Positions 22,313 through 31,073 are shown, counted from the stretch's first letter. The stretch is 35,137 nucleotides of DNA from Bacillota bacterium (GCA_021820485.1 JAKADO010000026.1:1-35137); one strand, 5' to 3'. Notes: generated from the letters alone by a model not told the origin. Made by a program: numbers and translations.

Positions 22313-22795
22313 TTAGGAGGTCACGAACCGCTCCAGCGCCTCAATGTCCGAGGCATGCATTTGACCCCGCGGGACGCCGTCCAACGGCCACCAGCGCAGT
22401 TCCGTCACTTCGCCGGGATCGTGGCTGGGTTCGCTTGGTTCCTCCCCAGCAAGACGACAGGCGAAATAAAATCGCAAGGAGTGAAAGGGATGGCCAAACA
22501 TGGCAATGTACCCTTCCGCGACGTGCACCAGACGCTCCACTTGCACCGTCAGTCCGGTTTCTTCCAAAAATTCGCGGGCCATGCCGTCGGCCATCCACTC
22601 GAAGGGTTCCACCCCGCCCCCTGGAAAATCCCAGAGGCCCGTAAAGCGGGACCGCGAAAGGAGAATCTCCCCCTCGCGCACCAGAAGTCCATAACCCGCT
22701 GGCCGAAAGCGGACCGCACCCGCATCATAGGATCCCATGCGGCCCGACAAATCCGGACATTCGATGCGCCGGCCATTTGCTGAAGGCGGCTTCAC
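22313..22795 (-). CDS. Nudix hydrolase
   Basis: A 160-residue Nudix-family pyrophosphohydrolase. The complete Nudix box is present: GGVEPFEWMADGMAREFLEE followed by TGL, fitting Gx5Ex7REUxEExGU exactly, at about residues 59-81. Nudix enzymes cleave X-linked nucleoside diphosphates; the substrate cannot be predicted here. The upstream part (VRFRPAGYGLLVREGEILLSRSRFTGLWDFPGG) is standard. The start is probably the GTG at 22795, with GGGGTGATGG just upstream; an in-frame ATG at residue 20 has a weaker SD. It is divergent from the DapA-family gene. Confidence 0.92.
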   Translation of the reverse strand: MKPPSANGRRIECPDLSGRMGSYDAGAVRFRPAGYGLLVREGEILLSRSRFTGLWDFPGGGVEPFEWMADGMAREFLEETGLTVQVERLVHVAEGYIAMFGHPFHSLRFYFACRLAGEEPSEPSHDPGEVTELRWWPLDGVPRGQMHASDIEALERFVTS

Positions 22796-22873
22796 GCCAT
22801 CACCCCATACCGAGAGAATTTTCCTGCTACGACTATGCTACCATGAGGCTAACCATATTGGAGGTGTTATGGC

Positions 22874-23779
22874 ATGCTCCATCACATGATCCCCATTTCA
22901 TTGACGCCCTTTCATGAGGACGGATCGCTCGACGACGACAGCATTCCAACCCTGACTCGGTTCTACCGTGAAAATCACGCGTCCGCCTTAATCGTGCTGG
23001 GCATCATGGGCGAAGCCCATGCGCTGTCTGATCGGGAGCGGGAGTTGGTCATCGAGCATTACGTGAGTGCGGCCGGGGGAAAGTTGCCCATCATTGCCAC
23101 GGTGTCCGCGCCCGCCACGGAGGTGGCGGTCGAACGTGCCCGGCGCGCCCATGAGCTCGGCGCCAGCGCATTGATGGTGGCGCCCCCACCCGGACTTACC
23201 GATCCCGGTCTCCTGAGTGCCCACTTCGAACGCATTGCACTGGCCGTCGACCTTCCTTGGGTATTGCAGGACGAACCCGTCACAACCGGGGTGCGCCTCT
23301 CCCCAGATACCATCGTGCGTCTGGCGGAAGGCATTCCCACCCTAGCCGCGGTGAAAATCGAGGACGTGCCAACGCCGTCAAAAATTCACGCCATTCACCA
23401 GCGACGGCCGGAACTGCGTTTGTTTGGGGGCCTGGGCGGCCTCTACCTGTATGAAGAGTTAGTGCATGGCGCGGTTGGATCGATGACAGGCTTCAGCTAC
23501 CCCAACATTTTGGCGGACGTGATTGACCATGCGCTTGCGGGACGGGACAAAGCCGCTCGATCCCTCTTCTATCAATATCTCCCCCTGATTCGTTACGAGG
23601 CCCAGTTGGGCGTGAAAGGCATTGCCATCCGAAAGGCGCTCTTCCATCAGCGCGGTCTCATCAAGTCCCCCGCGGTGCGCGCTCCCGCAGCTGCCGCGGA
23701 CCCGGTGATTGCAGAGGACTTGGTCAATTTAGTCCAGGCTTTAGGGCTGCCCTTGGGCCCGCAGGAAGGCCCGGTATAG
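22874..23779 (+). CDS. DapA-family (class I aldolase/dehydratase) protein
   Basis: A 301-residue (beta/alpha)8 protein of the dihydrodipicolinate synthase/N-acetylneuraminate lyase family. The Schiff-base Lys is present in AAVKIEDVPTP (K161), and GIMGEAHALSDRER matches the GxxGE pyruvate-binding loop. The usual catalytic Tyr of the YNxP motif is replaced: the block reads LQDEPVTTGVRLS, with D133 where Tyr is expected. It therefore belongs to a branch with different chemistry and should not be called DapA. The SD GGAGG is 9 nt from ATG 22874; an ATG at 22869 is better spaced but opens only a six-codon frame in another phase. The C-terminus overlaps glcF (opposite strand) by 39 nt. Confidence 0.88.
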   Translation: MLHHMIPISLTPFHEDGSLDDDSIPTLTRFYRENHASALIVLGIMGEAHALSDRERELVIEHYVSAAGGKLPIIATVSAPATEVAVERARRAHELGASALMVAPPPGLTDPGLLSAHFERIALAVDLPWVLQDEPVTTGVRLSPDTIVRLAEGIPTLAAVKIEDVPTPSKIHAIHQRRPELRLFGGLGGLYLYEELVHGAVGSMTGFSYPNILADVIDHALAGRDKAARSLFYQYLPLIRYEAQLGVKGIAIRKALFHQRGLIKSPAVRAPAAAADPVIAEDLVNLVQALGLPLGPQEGPV

Positions 23780-24973
23780 GTAGCGGGCCAAATGCTCCAC
23801 CTCGGCGTCCGCTCCCGATCGGTGCACTCCCAAGGTCATTTGCATGTGACAGCCCGGATTTACCACCAGCACCCGGCTGGGGGCGAAAGCCGCCACCTCG
23901 TCCATTTTGGCGTCGAGCAGGCGGTTGGCCCATTTTGGGTGCTGAATGTTGTAGATGCCCGCCGATCCACAACAACGATCCTGGCTTGCCATGGGCAGAA
24001 ACTGGTCGCCTGCCACACGACACGCCAACAGAGCCGGCACATCGCCGCCGCCTTCCACATTCACCAGATGGCATGAATTCTGCATGGTGACCCGCTCGCC
24101 GTTTCCCTGGAACTCCAGCTGTACGGGGCTTTCCATGATGAGCCGCGACCAGTCTTGCACACGGGCGCTGAAGCGCTGCGCCCGCTCCGCCCAAGCTGGG
24201 TCATCCTCAAAGATCTCGCCATACTCCGACAGCATGGCGCCGCAGCCGCCTGCCGTATTGGCGATGGGTACTTCCCCCGTTGCTTCAAAAGCTTCGATAT
24301 TGGCCCGCGCCAGCGCTTTGGCCTCGTCGCTTCGCCCCGCATGCCACAAAATGGCGCCGCAGCATGTTTGACCCGCTGGCTCCGTCACGGTGTAGCCTGC
24401 TGCCTGAAGCAACGCCTGAGCGGCCTGGTTAGCATCGGAAAAGAGCGCTTCCTGGACGCAGCCTTGGAAGAAGAGAGCCTTCCCTATCGGCTCGGGATGG
24501 ACGGAAACACCGGGAACCTCCTCGGAGCGGTAGCGAAGCATCGGGGACAGAGCCCGCAGCTGCTCCGGCAGCGGCCAGTGGGCCGTCCGTCGTCCAAGCC
24601 GCGCCAAGCTGGCCAGGCGTTTCGGGTGCCGCGTCAGCCGCAGCAGCGCGCGCGGCAAAAAGGTGAGGGCGCGATGGGATGGACGGGTCTTGTCCAGCAC
24701 CTGCTTCCCTGCCTCCAGCACGCGATGGTACTGCACTCCGGAAGGGCACGCCGTCTCGCAGGCCCGGCATCCCAAACAGTAGCTCAGGCTCTCCTCCAGG
24801 CCCTGGTCGGCGGCGATCTCCCCGTTCAGCACACCTTCCACCAGGGCGATGCGGCCCCGCGGCGAATCCACTTCATTGCCCGTCAGCTTGTAGGTGGGAC
24901 ACGCCGGCAAACAAAACCCGCACTTGTTGCAATGGTTGATTTCCGCGAGCGCCAGTTCAAAACGTGCCTCCAT
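23741..24973 (-). CDS. glcF: Glycolate oxidase iron-sulfur subunit GlcF
   Basis: A 410-residue protein with two [4Fe-4S] ferredoxin motifs, CNKCGFCLPACPTY (residues about 15-28) and CLGCRACETACPSG (about 67-80), followed by two CCG domains (TCCGAILWHAG and RCCGSAGIYN). This is the GlcF layout. GlcF passes electrons from the FAD subunits of glycolate oxidase to the membrane quinone pool. No glcD or glcE is nearby, so it may work with a subunit coded elsewhere or with another 2-hydroxyacid dehydrogenase. ATG 24973 begins 6 nt after the deformylase stop, with only a weak SD. It is the last gene of the Toprim-deformylase-glcF unit. Confidence 0.9.
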   Translation of the reverse strand: MEARFELALAEINHCNKCGFCLPACPTYKLTGNEVDSPRGRIALVEGVLNGEIAADQGLEESLSYCLGCRACETACPSGVQYHRVLEAGKQVLDKTRPSHRALTFLPRALLRLTRHPKRLASLARLGRRTAHWPLPEQLRALSPMLRYRSEEVPGVSVHPEPIGKALFFQGCVQEALFSDANQAAQALLQAAGYTVTEPAGQTCCGAILWHAGRSDEAKALARANIEAFEATGEVPIANTAGGCGAMLSEYGEIFEDDPAWAERAQRFSARVQDWSRLIMESPVQLEFQGNGERVTMQNSCHLVNVEGGGDVPALLACRVAGDQFLPMASQDRCCGSAGIYNIQHPKWANRLLDAKMDEVAAFAPSRVLVVNPGCHMQMTLGVHRSGADAEVEHLARYLYRAFLRAQGQP

Positions 24974-24979
24974 CGCGGC

Positions 24980-25579
24980 CTACCAGATGAGGGCATGTCC
25001 GGGAACTGGACGCCGAAATCGTCCTATAAAGGACTCCAGTTCCGGACTCACCGGCACCTGCATCACGGTGGACTCGCCGTCCTCGTCCGGCGGTCCTTCC
25101 TTTAAGGTGTATCCCTCTTGAATGTCATCAATCCGGTCGATAAACAGGACGCCTTCCAGATGATCAATCTCATGCTGCAGGATGCGGGCATCAAATCCTT
25201 CGTACTTGCGGCGAATCGGCTCGCCCTGGGCGTTCAGCCCCGTCAACTCCACCATTTCCGCCCGCCGCGTCGGACAATAGAAGCCGGGAACCGACAGGCA
25301 TCCGTCATAGTCCTTCAGTTCTCCACGCGCCCGGATGATCTTGGGGTTGAAGATGACCTCGGGCTCCTCCATCCCTTCCCCTTTCCAAATGAATGCACGC
25401 ATCGGAGAGCCAATCTGGGGCGCTGCGATGCCGTATGCTGCAACAGTCTCCCACGTGTCAAAGAAGTCGTCGGTCAACTGCGCTTGCGGCGCACCCACGT
25501 CTTTGACCTTCCGGGTGCGTTGACGCAGAAATTCACTCTTGTCAGGCAACATCCAAATCCGTTGTTTCAACGATCTCAA
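24980..25579 (-). CDS. def: Peptide deformylase
   Basis: A 199-residue metallohydrolase that removes the N-formyl group from new proteins. All three motifs are visible: YGIAAPQIG (motif 1), DGCLSVPGF (motif 2, with D in place of the usual E before GCLS) and ILQHEIDHLEGVLFIDRI (motif 3, HExxH). The metal ligands (one Cys, two His) are intact. The C-terminus is about 25 residues longer than in the shortest forms. The likely TTG start at 25579 overlaps the Toprim gene stop by four bases (TTGA); an in-frame ATG lies at residue 10 (MLPDKSEFLR). It is cotranscribed with the Toprim and glcF genes. Confidence 0.93.
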   Translation of the reverse strand: MRSLKQRIWMLPDKSEFLRQRTRKVKDVGAPQAQLTDDFFDTWETVAAYGIAAPQIGSPMRAFIWKGEGMEEPEVIFNPKIIRARGELKDYDGCLSVPGFYCPTRRAEMVELTGLNAQGEPIRRKYEGFDARILQHEIDHLEGVLFIDRIDDIQEGYTLKEGPPDEDGESTVMQVPVSPELESFIGRFRRPVPGHALIW

Positions 25580-25935
25580 CCTCTGCTTGTGTAGTCTTCC
25601 GAAGTCTTTGCATCCTCACCCAGGATGCCCAAGCGACGAAAGCGGTCTTCCATATAGTCGACGGGGGTGTGTTCGACTCCATTGAATCCCGGCTTGGTAT
25701 AAATATCCCACGCGTCGGGAAAAACCTCTTTCAAGATTCGACGTATGCGACGGCCCGCAGGATCAGCGTCGGTGACCAGCACCACTTGTCGATTGCGGGC
25801 CAACCAGCGGAGACGAATCAAGCGATCTTGTCCCGGGGTGCCATAGGTCATGGCGATAGGGATGCTCTCCGGCAAAAAGCTTCTCAGACGCTTGGCATCA
25901 TTCTTGCCTTCCACGATGACAAAAAATCCGTCCAC
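25576..25935 (-). CDS. Small Toprim-domain protein, RNase M5-like
   Basis: A 119-residue protein that is almost entirely a Toprim domain. The catalytic Glu lies in FFVIVEGKNDAKRL (about E9), and the DxD pair in VVLVTDADPAGRRIRRIL (about residues 52-69). Toprim domains bind Mg2+ and cleave or join nucleic acid. The blocks resemble the N-terminal half of RNase M5, which matures 5S rRNA, but the usual C-terminal extension is absent. Its substrate is unknown. The GTG start at 25935 has GGAGGG 7 nt upstream. It is the first gene of the operon with def and glcF. Confidence 0.85.
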   Translation of the reverse strand: MDGFFVIVEGKNDAKRLRSFLPESIPIAMTYGTPGQDRLIRLRWLARNRQVVLVTDADPAGRRIRRILKEVFPDAWDIYTKPGFNGVEHTPVDYMEDRFRRLGILGEDAKTSEDYTSRG

Positions 25936-26290
25936 GCCGATCCCTCCTCATAAGTTCGAAACAGGCGGGACCACCTCCTCGGCGTCGTCTTTCCTCCATG
26001 CTACCACGGCCCATTCGGATTGAGAAGAAAGAGCCCCACTGGGAGCGGCAAGGACCTTTCAGGCACCTTGGAAACACGGGTGCCATCATGAAGTCCAATA
26101 GACCCCATGACCGGGTCGGGCGGCCCGATGCGACCGCCGGCCCCCCAACTATGATGGGCGACGCTCTCTGGACCTTGACGCCTCAATAAGAAACAAGTCG
26201 CCACAGCGGAAAGAGAGACTGGGATCCGCAATGGCCTCGGTCATTGTATAGTACAGGGACAAGGTCGAACTTCAAGGGGAGGAAGCCGCG
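25936..26290. other. Intergenic region between divergent units
   Basis: No supported frame. It should hold the divergent promoters for the Toprim operon (-) and the aldo-keto reductase gene (+). TATAGT at 26247-26252 is a possible -10 for the latter, without a good -35. A run of G/C-rich partial dyads around 26030-26150 does not match a riboswitch or T-box I can recognise. Confidence 0.4.
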
Positions 26291-27142
26291 ATGAAAACAG
26301 TGCGAATTGGCGCGGACAGCGTGCCCGCGATTGGTCAAGGTACATATCAAATGGGGAGCGATCCCGTTTCCCGCGGCACCGAAGTGGCTGCCCTCCGCTA
26401 CGGCATCGAGCAGGGGCTCACGCTCATCGATACCGCGGAAATGTATGCCGACGGGGGCGCGGAGCAGGTGGTGGGCGAAGCGGTGTCCGGGATCCGCGAT
26501 CGGGTTTTCCTAGTCACGAAGGTCTGGCCCCCGCACATGAGCGCCAACGGCATCCGTCGGGCACTGGAGGCAAGCTTAAGGCGGCTTAGGGTCGATCAGG
26601 TGGATCTGTACCTCCTGCACTGGCCGAGCCAAGAGCATCCAATCCAGGAGTCGCTTGAAGGTCTCGCAGCGATTCACCAGGCAGGCTTGGCACGCTATGT
26701 CGGCATCAGCAATTTCCCAACGCCGCACCTCAAGGAAGCGATGACTCTTTTTCCCTCTGGGACCGCCATCGCTGCCGACCAGGTGGAATACCACCTCCTT
26801 AACCGGCGCGCCGAAACAGCCTTGATTCCCTACGCAAGGGAGCGCCACGTGGCCATTATGGCGTACTCTCCAGTGAAAGACCTGCGCCAACTCTCCTCCG
26901 CCGATCCACGCATTCAAGTGTTGCAAGGGATTGCCGAACACCATGGCGCCACGATCGAGTCCGTCGCTCTCGCCTATCTCATCGGTGCCGGACCTGTCGT
27001 GGCCATCCCCAAGGCCGTCGGGCGGGCGCACATCGACGCCAATCGAGCGGCCCTCGACCTCACCCTGACGGAGGAGGATCGCCGTGCCATTGCCGCCGCT
27101 TTCCCGCGGAACGACGAAGAGCTTCCCTTCCACGCGCTGTGA
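26291..27142 (+). CDS. Aldo/keto reductase
   Basis: A 283-residue NADPH-dependent oxidoreductase of the AKR superfamily. The catalytic tetrad is visible: D and Y in LIDTAEMYADGGAE, K in FLVTKVWPP and H in LYLLHWPSQEH. VGISNFPTPHL and AIPKAVGRAHIDANRAALDL (the NADPH-binding end) also fit. It reduces aldehydes or ketones; the native substrate is unknown. ATG 26291 has GGGGAGGA 8-9 nt upstream. It is a single-gene unit followed by a strong terminator. Confidence 0.95.
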   Translation: MKTVRIGADSVPAIGQGTYQMGSDPVSRGTEVAALRYGIEQGLTLIDTAEMYADGGAEQVVGEAVSGIRDRVFLVTKVWPPHMSANGIRRALEASLRRLRVDQVDLYLLHWPSQEHPIQESLEGLAAIHQAGLARYVGISNFPTPHLKEAMTLFPSGTAIAADQVEYHLLNRRAETALIPYARERHVAIMAYSPVKDLRQLSSADPRIQVLQGIAEHHGATIESVALAYLIGAGPVVAIPKAVGRAHIDANRAALDLTLTEEDRRAIAAAFPRNDEELPFHAL

Positions 27143-27159
27143 ACTCTCGCGATCGATAA

Positions 27160-27200
27160 GGGGCGGGAATGGCCACATGGCATTCCCGCCCCCCCTATTT
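27160..27200. terminator. Strong terminator between convergent genes
   Basis: GGGGCGGGAATGGCCA pairs with TGGCATTCCCGCCCC, leaving one bulged G and a 2-nt loop, followed by CCCTATTTTG on the plus strand. It ends the aldo-keto reductase gene. On the minus strand the T tract is weak. Confidence 0.8.
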
Positions 27201-27210
27201 TGCTGCGGAA

Positions 27211-28092
27211 CTAGGGACGCGGCAACAGCCGCCCTTCGGCCACCGGCACCACTTCTCCGCCCACCTCGACCCTTCCGCCGCGGTGCCGAGCCCGTAAATA
27301 CAACGTCGAGGGACGCCCCATCTCGACCCCCTGCTCAACGACAGCATCCACCGTGCCGCCCGTTACTCCGTACTTTAGGAGGTATGCCGCCAGACAGCCG
27401 TTGGCGCTTCCTGTCGCGGGATCCTCGGGAATGCCCAAGTCCCCGACGAAGACTCGGACATGGATGTCATGGCCCGCCTGAACGCCCCCCTTGGCGAACA
27501 CCAGCACACTGGACGGAGCTCCCGCCCTCAGAAGTGCGCGATATTTCTCCAGGTCAAGGCGGGACTGGCTCGCCGCCTCGACGCTGACCAACGGCACAAT
27601 CAGCGCCGGCAGTCCCGTCGAGACCGCCTGAATGGGATACTGGCCGTCAATGGCATCCGCGGGAAGCGAGAGAAGCTCCGCCATGCCCTTCACGTCATAC
27701 GTCGTGCCGAACGTGGGGGCGTTCTGCGTCATCCAATAACAGTCACGCCCGTCGCGCTGTTCAACATGAACGGGAATCGGTCCGACCGCTTCCTGGAGCA
27801 CCAGCGAATCGTCAGGCACCCCGAGGAAATGGCGCAGCACGAACGCGGTGCCCAAGGTAGGATGGCCTGCGAACGGCAATTCGCGGCCTGGGGTGAAAAT
27901 GCGCACCGGATAGGGTTCCCCGGGCGCCCCCGCCTCCAAAAAGGTGGTCTCCGAGTAGTTCATCTCCCGAGTGATGGCCTGCATGAGTTCGGGACTCCGC
28001 TGACCCCACACCACCGCCAAGGGATTGCCTTGATACGGCCGGCTTGAAAATACATCAACAATATAGAACGTATCCCGATCGGGCACGCGCAT
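27211..28092 (-). CDS. PhzF-family isomerase-like protein
   Basis: A 293-residue PhzF-fold protein (diaminopimelate-epimerase-like fold). Marks are YIVDVFSSRPYQGNPLAVVW at the start, the catalytic Glu in NYSETTF (about E48), FAGHPTLGTAF in the first half, and the paired GIPEDPATGSANGCLAAYL in the second half. PhzF itself isomerises an intermediate of phenazine synthesis, but most family members have unknown substrates and there are no other phenazine genes here. ATG 28092 has GGGAGGG about 7 nt upstream. It lies 55 nt downstream of the second AMP-ligase gene and may be cotranscribed with it. Confidence 0.92.
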   Translation of the reverse strand: MRVPDRDTFYIVDVFSSRPYQGNPLAVVWGQRSPELMQAITREMNYSETTFLEAGAPGEPYPVRIFTPGRELPFAGHPTLGTAFVLRHFLGVPDDSLVLQEAVGPIPVHVEQRDGRDCYWMTQNAPTFGTTYDVKGMAELLSLPADAIDGQYPIQAVSTGLPALIVPLVSVEAASQSRLDLEKYRALLRAGAPSSVLVFAKGGVQAGHDIHVRVFVGDLGIPEDPATGSANGCLAAYLLKYGVTGGTVDAVVEQGVEMGRPSTLYLRARHRGGRVEVGGEVVPVAEGRLLPRP

Positions 28093-28147
28093 GGATCACC
28101 CTCCCACCGATGCAAGCGCCGGTCCCTGGGGAGCGGCGGCCAATGCT

Positions 28148-29839
28148 TCATTCGTTCTCGAGCTTCTGCTGGATCATTTCCCGAAGCTTCATCTTCTGAA
28201 TCTTGCCACCCGGCCCGAGCGGCATGGCGTCCAGCAGCTCGACCCGCTCCGGCCACTTGAACTTGGCCACATCATGCTGGTTCAAAAAGGCGGCAAAGTC
28301 CTCCACCGTGGGCTCTACCCCAGGCTGGGGCACCACGAAGGCGCAGACCCGCTCACCCAAAACCGGGTCGGGCATGCCCACCACCGCGATGTCCCGCACC
28401 TTGGGATGCGGGCTCAAATGGTCCTCAATCTCCTTCGGGAAAATGTTTTGACTGCCGCGGAGAATCATGTCTTTCTTGCGTCCGACCACCCGGAGATATC
28501 CTTCCGCATCATAGACGCCCAAATCCCCCGTGTGCTGATAACCTGCCCACGGATCGCCATCCCCCAGCTCGTGGTAGGTGGTGCGGCTCTCCTCGGGGGA
28601 GTCCCAATACCCATGGTGGATGTTCCAAATGAGAATCTCGCCCACCTCGCCCGGAGGCAAGCGGCGCCCTTCCGCATCGATGACCGGCACGTCGAAGCCT
28701 TCAAAGGGTACGCCCGCCGCCTGCACCAAGTGCTCACGGCTGATGCCGGGCAGAATCGGGCCCATGCAGCCGCCAACCTCCGAGGTTCCGTACACGTTGA
28801 ATGACGGAACACCGTTTCGCAGAAGCTTCTCAATCACCTCGCCCGACATCGGCGCCCCCGAGTAGCTGACCAACCGAAGTGTCTTAATGGCGTCGGCTGA
28901 GAAGGCCTCGTGCGTGACCACCCGAGTGATGAGCGCCGGGTTCCAGACCCAAATCGTCACCTTCTCCTCAGCGGTGAGCCGGAGAACCGTCTTTTCATCG
29001 AATTCCGTTAAGTAAAAGGAACGACCCCCGGTGTAGAGCGGTGTGTGGACGCCCCACAAGCGGCCCGAACCGCCACTCAATGGCCCAATCAAGAGCCGCG
29101 TGTCGTAGAGATTATGTCCAGCGCGCTCCGCGATTGCCACGCTGTGCACATGGTACCAGTCCATGGTGGTGCGCTTCGACAGCTTCGGCACCCCAGTCGT
29201 GCCTGCAGTGGGCAATAGCTCATGCACCGCCAGCGGATCAGTCCGAAGATAGGCCAAGTCGCTCTCGGAATAGCGGTCGAAAATGCCGAAGTCCAGGTAG
29301 TCCAACAGCGATTCCACCCCGGACGGAAGCACCTCGCCGTCACGCGGAAGCACCAGGATGCGCATCTCCGGCACCCACTCGCGCGCCTCCTGATACCATT
29401 CCAGCAACTCCCGACCGTGCCACTCGGACACGATGACCGCTACGCTGGGGTGCAGCTTTTTCACTACGCCGATGGTCTCGCTCTTGCCCAAATCCACGTT
29501 GAGTCCGGCATGCATCATCATCATCTTGGATGTGACCATGTCCAGGTAGGCGCTTTCGATGCTGTTCGGCAAGTGCGACACAATCACCGATCCGCGCGGC
29601 ACCGCGTGGTCCAAGAGGTGCAAAATCATTGCATTCACTTCGCGATAGGCCTGCCGCCAGGTGCGGCGCCGCCGTTTGGCCGGCTCAATGCCGTAAAAGC
29701 TGTCCACGAAGGCCTCGCGTTCCCCGTAGAGCTCCGCGTTCCGTTTGAGCAGGTCCCAATGGACCCAATCAAAATGGCGTCCGCCCAACGCCTTGGAGCG
29801 GAGCACTTGATCAAAGCGAAAGAGTGAATCGGTATTCAC
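28148..29839 (-). CDS. AMP-dependent ligase (ANL family), EntE-like
   Basis: A 563-residue acid-activating enzyme. The ATP loop is LLPTAGTTGVPKLSKRT, a variant of the usual SGTTGxPK; then YGTSEVGG, YQHTGDLGVYDAEGYLRVVGRKKD with the hinge, and LGPGGKIQKMKLRE with the catalytic Lys. The extended N-terminus (HFDWVHWDLLKRNAELYGERE) is like those of 2,3-dihydroxybenzoate-AMP ligases, but no siderophore cluster is present. The substrate is probably an aromatic or medium-sized acid (inference). The GTG start at 29839 has GGGGGG about 5 nt upstream. It may form a two-gene unit with the PhzF gene downstream. Confidence 0.92.
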   Translation of the reverse strand: MNTDSLFRFDQVLRSKALGGRHFDWVHWDLLKRNAELYGEREAFVDSFYGIEPAKRRRRTWRQAYREVNAMILHLLDHAVPRGSVIVSHLPNSIESAYLDMVTSKMMMMHAGLNVDLGKSETIGVVKKLHPSVAVIVSEWHGRELLEWYQEAREWVPEMRILVLPRDGEVLPSGVESLLDYLDFGIFDRYSESDLAYLRTDPLAVHELLPTAGTTGVPKLSKRTTMDWYHVHSVAIAERAGHNLYDTRLLIGPLSGGSGRLWGVHTPLYTGGRSFYLTEFDEKTVLRLTAEEKVTIWVWNPALITRVVTHEAFSADAIKTLRLVSYSGAPMSGEVIEKLLRNGVPSFNVYGTSEVGGCMGPILPGISREHLVQAAGVPFEGFDVPVIDAEGRRLPPGEVGEILIWNIHHGYWDSPEESRTTYHELGDGDPWAGYQHTGDLGVYDAEGYLRVVGRKKDMILRGSQNIFPKEIEDHLSPHPKVRDIAVVGMPDPVLGERVCAFVVPQPGVEPTVEDFAAFLNQHDVAKFKWPERVELLDAMPLGPGGKIQKMKLREMIQQKLENE

Positions 29840-30328
29840 GGTATCCCCCCATCTCTTTCTGCATCAGTACGCATAAGAAGTACAGGCCTCACTTCTCCAG
29901 GTGGTAGGAAATTTCCTTCCTAACCTTAAGGAATGATTCGCAATCTGGAAAATCGGCGCATGAAAACCTTCACCCCATTGCAGGAATGGTTCGATTGCGG
30001 TACCTTGTTAAGCATGATACCTAATGATTCCACCTGGCTGGGGCAACTTCGGAGGTTGTCCCAGGCTTCGTAGATTTTGTTAGCCAAGTCTTTGGTGTAA
30101 TTGCTCGGTTTTACGAAGCCGCGGAATGCATGATCGAAAAACCACTGGGATACTGAGAACGGGCGGGGTTTCTATGGGGTAATGCCGGTTGTATGGTTTC
30201 CACGGTGATACGTCATGTTTGGCCATGATAAGTTACCGCTAAGAATAGAGGTTGCAACGGGGGGTTATTAGAAGTGGGAGTGTCCAAGAAGTTGGCCAAA
30301 ACAGAGCCAACAAGGTCTGTTCGATATG
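29840..30328. other. Long A+T-richer intergenic stretch
   Basis: About 490 nt between the ligase gene and the ABC island. It holds the palindrome GGAAATTTCC (29908-29917), upstream of the ligase start, a decayed minus-strand frame (29926-30171), and otherwise no feature I can support. Confidence 0.5.
29926..30171 (-). pseudogene. Possible decayed gene fragment
   Basis: A minus-strand frame is open from just after TAG 30174-30172 to TAA 29928-29926, about 80 codons with protein-like composition (FSVSQWFFDHAFRGFVKPSN, then YTKDLANKIYEAWDNL). It has no start codon with an SD and no family I recognise. A 10-bp stem-loop (CTGGG-A-CAAC...GTTG-C-CCCAG) lies inside it. It could be the 3' remnant of a lost gene at the edge of the accessory island. 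Confidence 0.35.
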
Positions 30329-30352
30329 ATAAAACCCTGTGTTACCACACAG
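30329..30352 (-). terminator. Terminator overlapping the last ABC permease gene stop
   Basis: On the minus strand CTGTGT-GGTA-ACACAG is followed by GGTTTTATC. The stop codon TAA of the permease lies inside the hairpin. The stem is only 6 bp. Confidence 0.5.
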
Positions 30353-31073
30353 CCCCAACCCCTGCGTATTGGAATAGCATCCACCATAGAGACGTCCATA
30401 CCATCATACACAGGAAAGATAAAGTGATCGGCACACGAGGCATCATATCGGCTAACGCATAGCCGAATGGGGTCCAATAGATGAGTGGACTACCCATCGA
30501 TGCCATGATCACGAAGAGTCCCAGAATTAGAAGCCCTAACCGTTCGTCACCCAGGAGACGTTGACTAGCCACCATAGGCGCCATGGTAGCCCAAAGACCC
30601 CCAAGGGCCAATGCGAGCGCTGGTAGGATTGCCACGGGGTCCATGATGGGCATTCCTCGGACCGCGGCCATACTTGTTGAAACGATGGACATCACCAGGG
30701 TCCACAGGAATGCGAAAACCCCTCCCGCCATCCATTGGCCGACTGCCCACTGAACCGGTGAAATCCCGCGCACGCGTTGTAGGGCCACCCATGCGGAACT
30801 TCCGGTAGTACCCACAAGAGGACTCATCGCCAACACGAAAAGCCCATATTGCAAAAGCCAAATCCACGGTGCGCCCGCTCGCACCTCGCCACCGATTAAC
30901 GTGAGCGGGGGCCCTCCCAGAACGGCCACTGCCGGAGACCGATGGGGGTCATTCCAACCCATCGCCCCAGCGGCGATCATCCCTAGCATAAAAACACCGA
31001 TAGTCCAGCGTTCGCGCCAAGATATGTTTAGAATGATCCATGTCGGACTTGCCTTGCCGCCTCGTCCCCTCAT
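30342..31073 (-). CDS. ABC-2-like membrane permease
   Basis: A 243-residue membrane protein with six predicted helices (for example WTIGVFMLGMIAAGAMGW, IWLLQYGLFVLAMSPLVG, GLLILGLFVIMASMGSPLIY). A basic N-terminus (MRGRGGKASPTW) is followed by a helix-rich domain without other known motifs, as in many ABC-2-type export permeases. ATG 31073 overlaps the upstream permease stop by four bases (ATGA), so they are translationally coupled; a longer frame to 31628 is a shadow of that gene. It is the last gene of the island operon and has a small terminator at its stop. Confidence 0.82.
   Translation of the reverse strand: MRGRGGKASPTWIILNISWRERWTIGVFMLGMIAAGAMGWNDPHRSPAVAVLGGPPLTLIGGEVRAGAPWIWLLQYGLFVLAMSPLVGTTGSSAWVALQRVRGISPVQWAVGQWMAGGVFAFLWTLVMSIVSTSMAAVRGMPIMDPVAILPALALALGGLWATMAPMVASQRLLGDERLGLLILGLFVIMASMGSPLIYWTPFGYALADMMPRVPITLSFLCMMVWTSLWWMLFQYAGVGAVW

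Noticed and set aside
26030-26160. Riboswitch or T-box in the gap before the aldo-keto reductase gene
   Set aside because: Partial dyads only; no T-box GGTGG-type antiterminator or conserved glycine, SAM, TPP or fluoride core could be matched on either strand.
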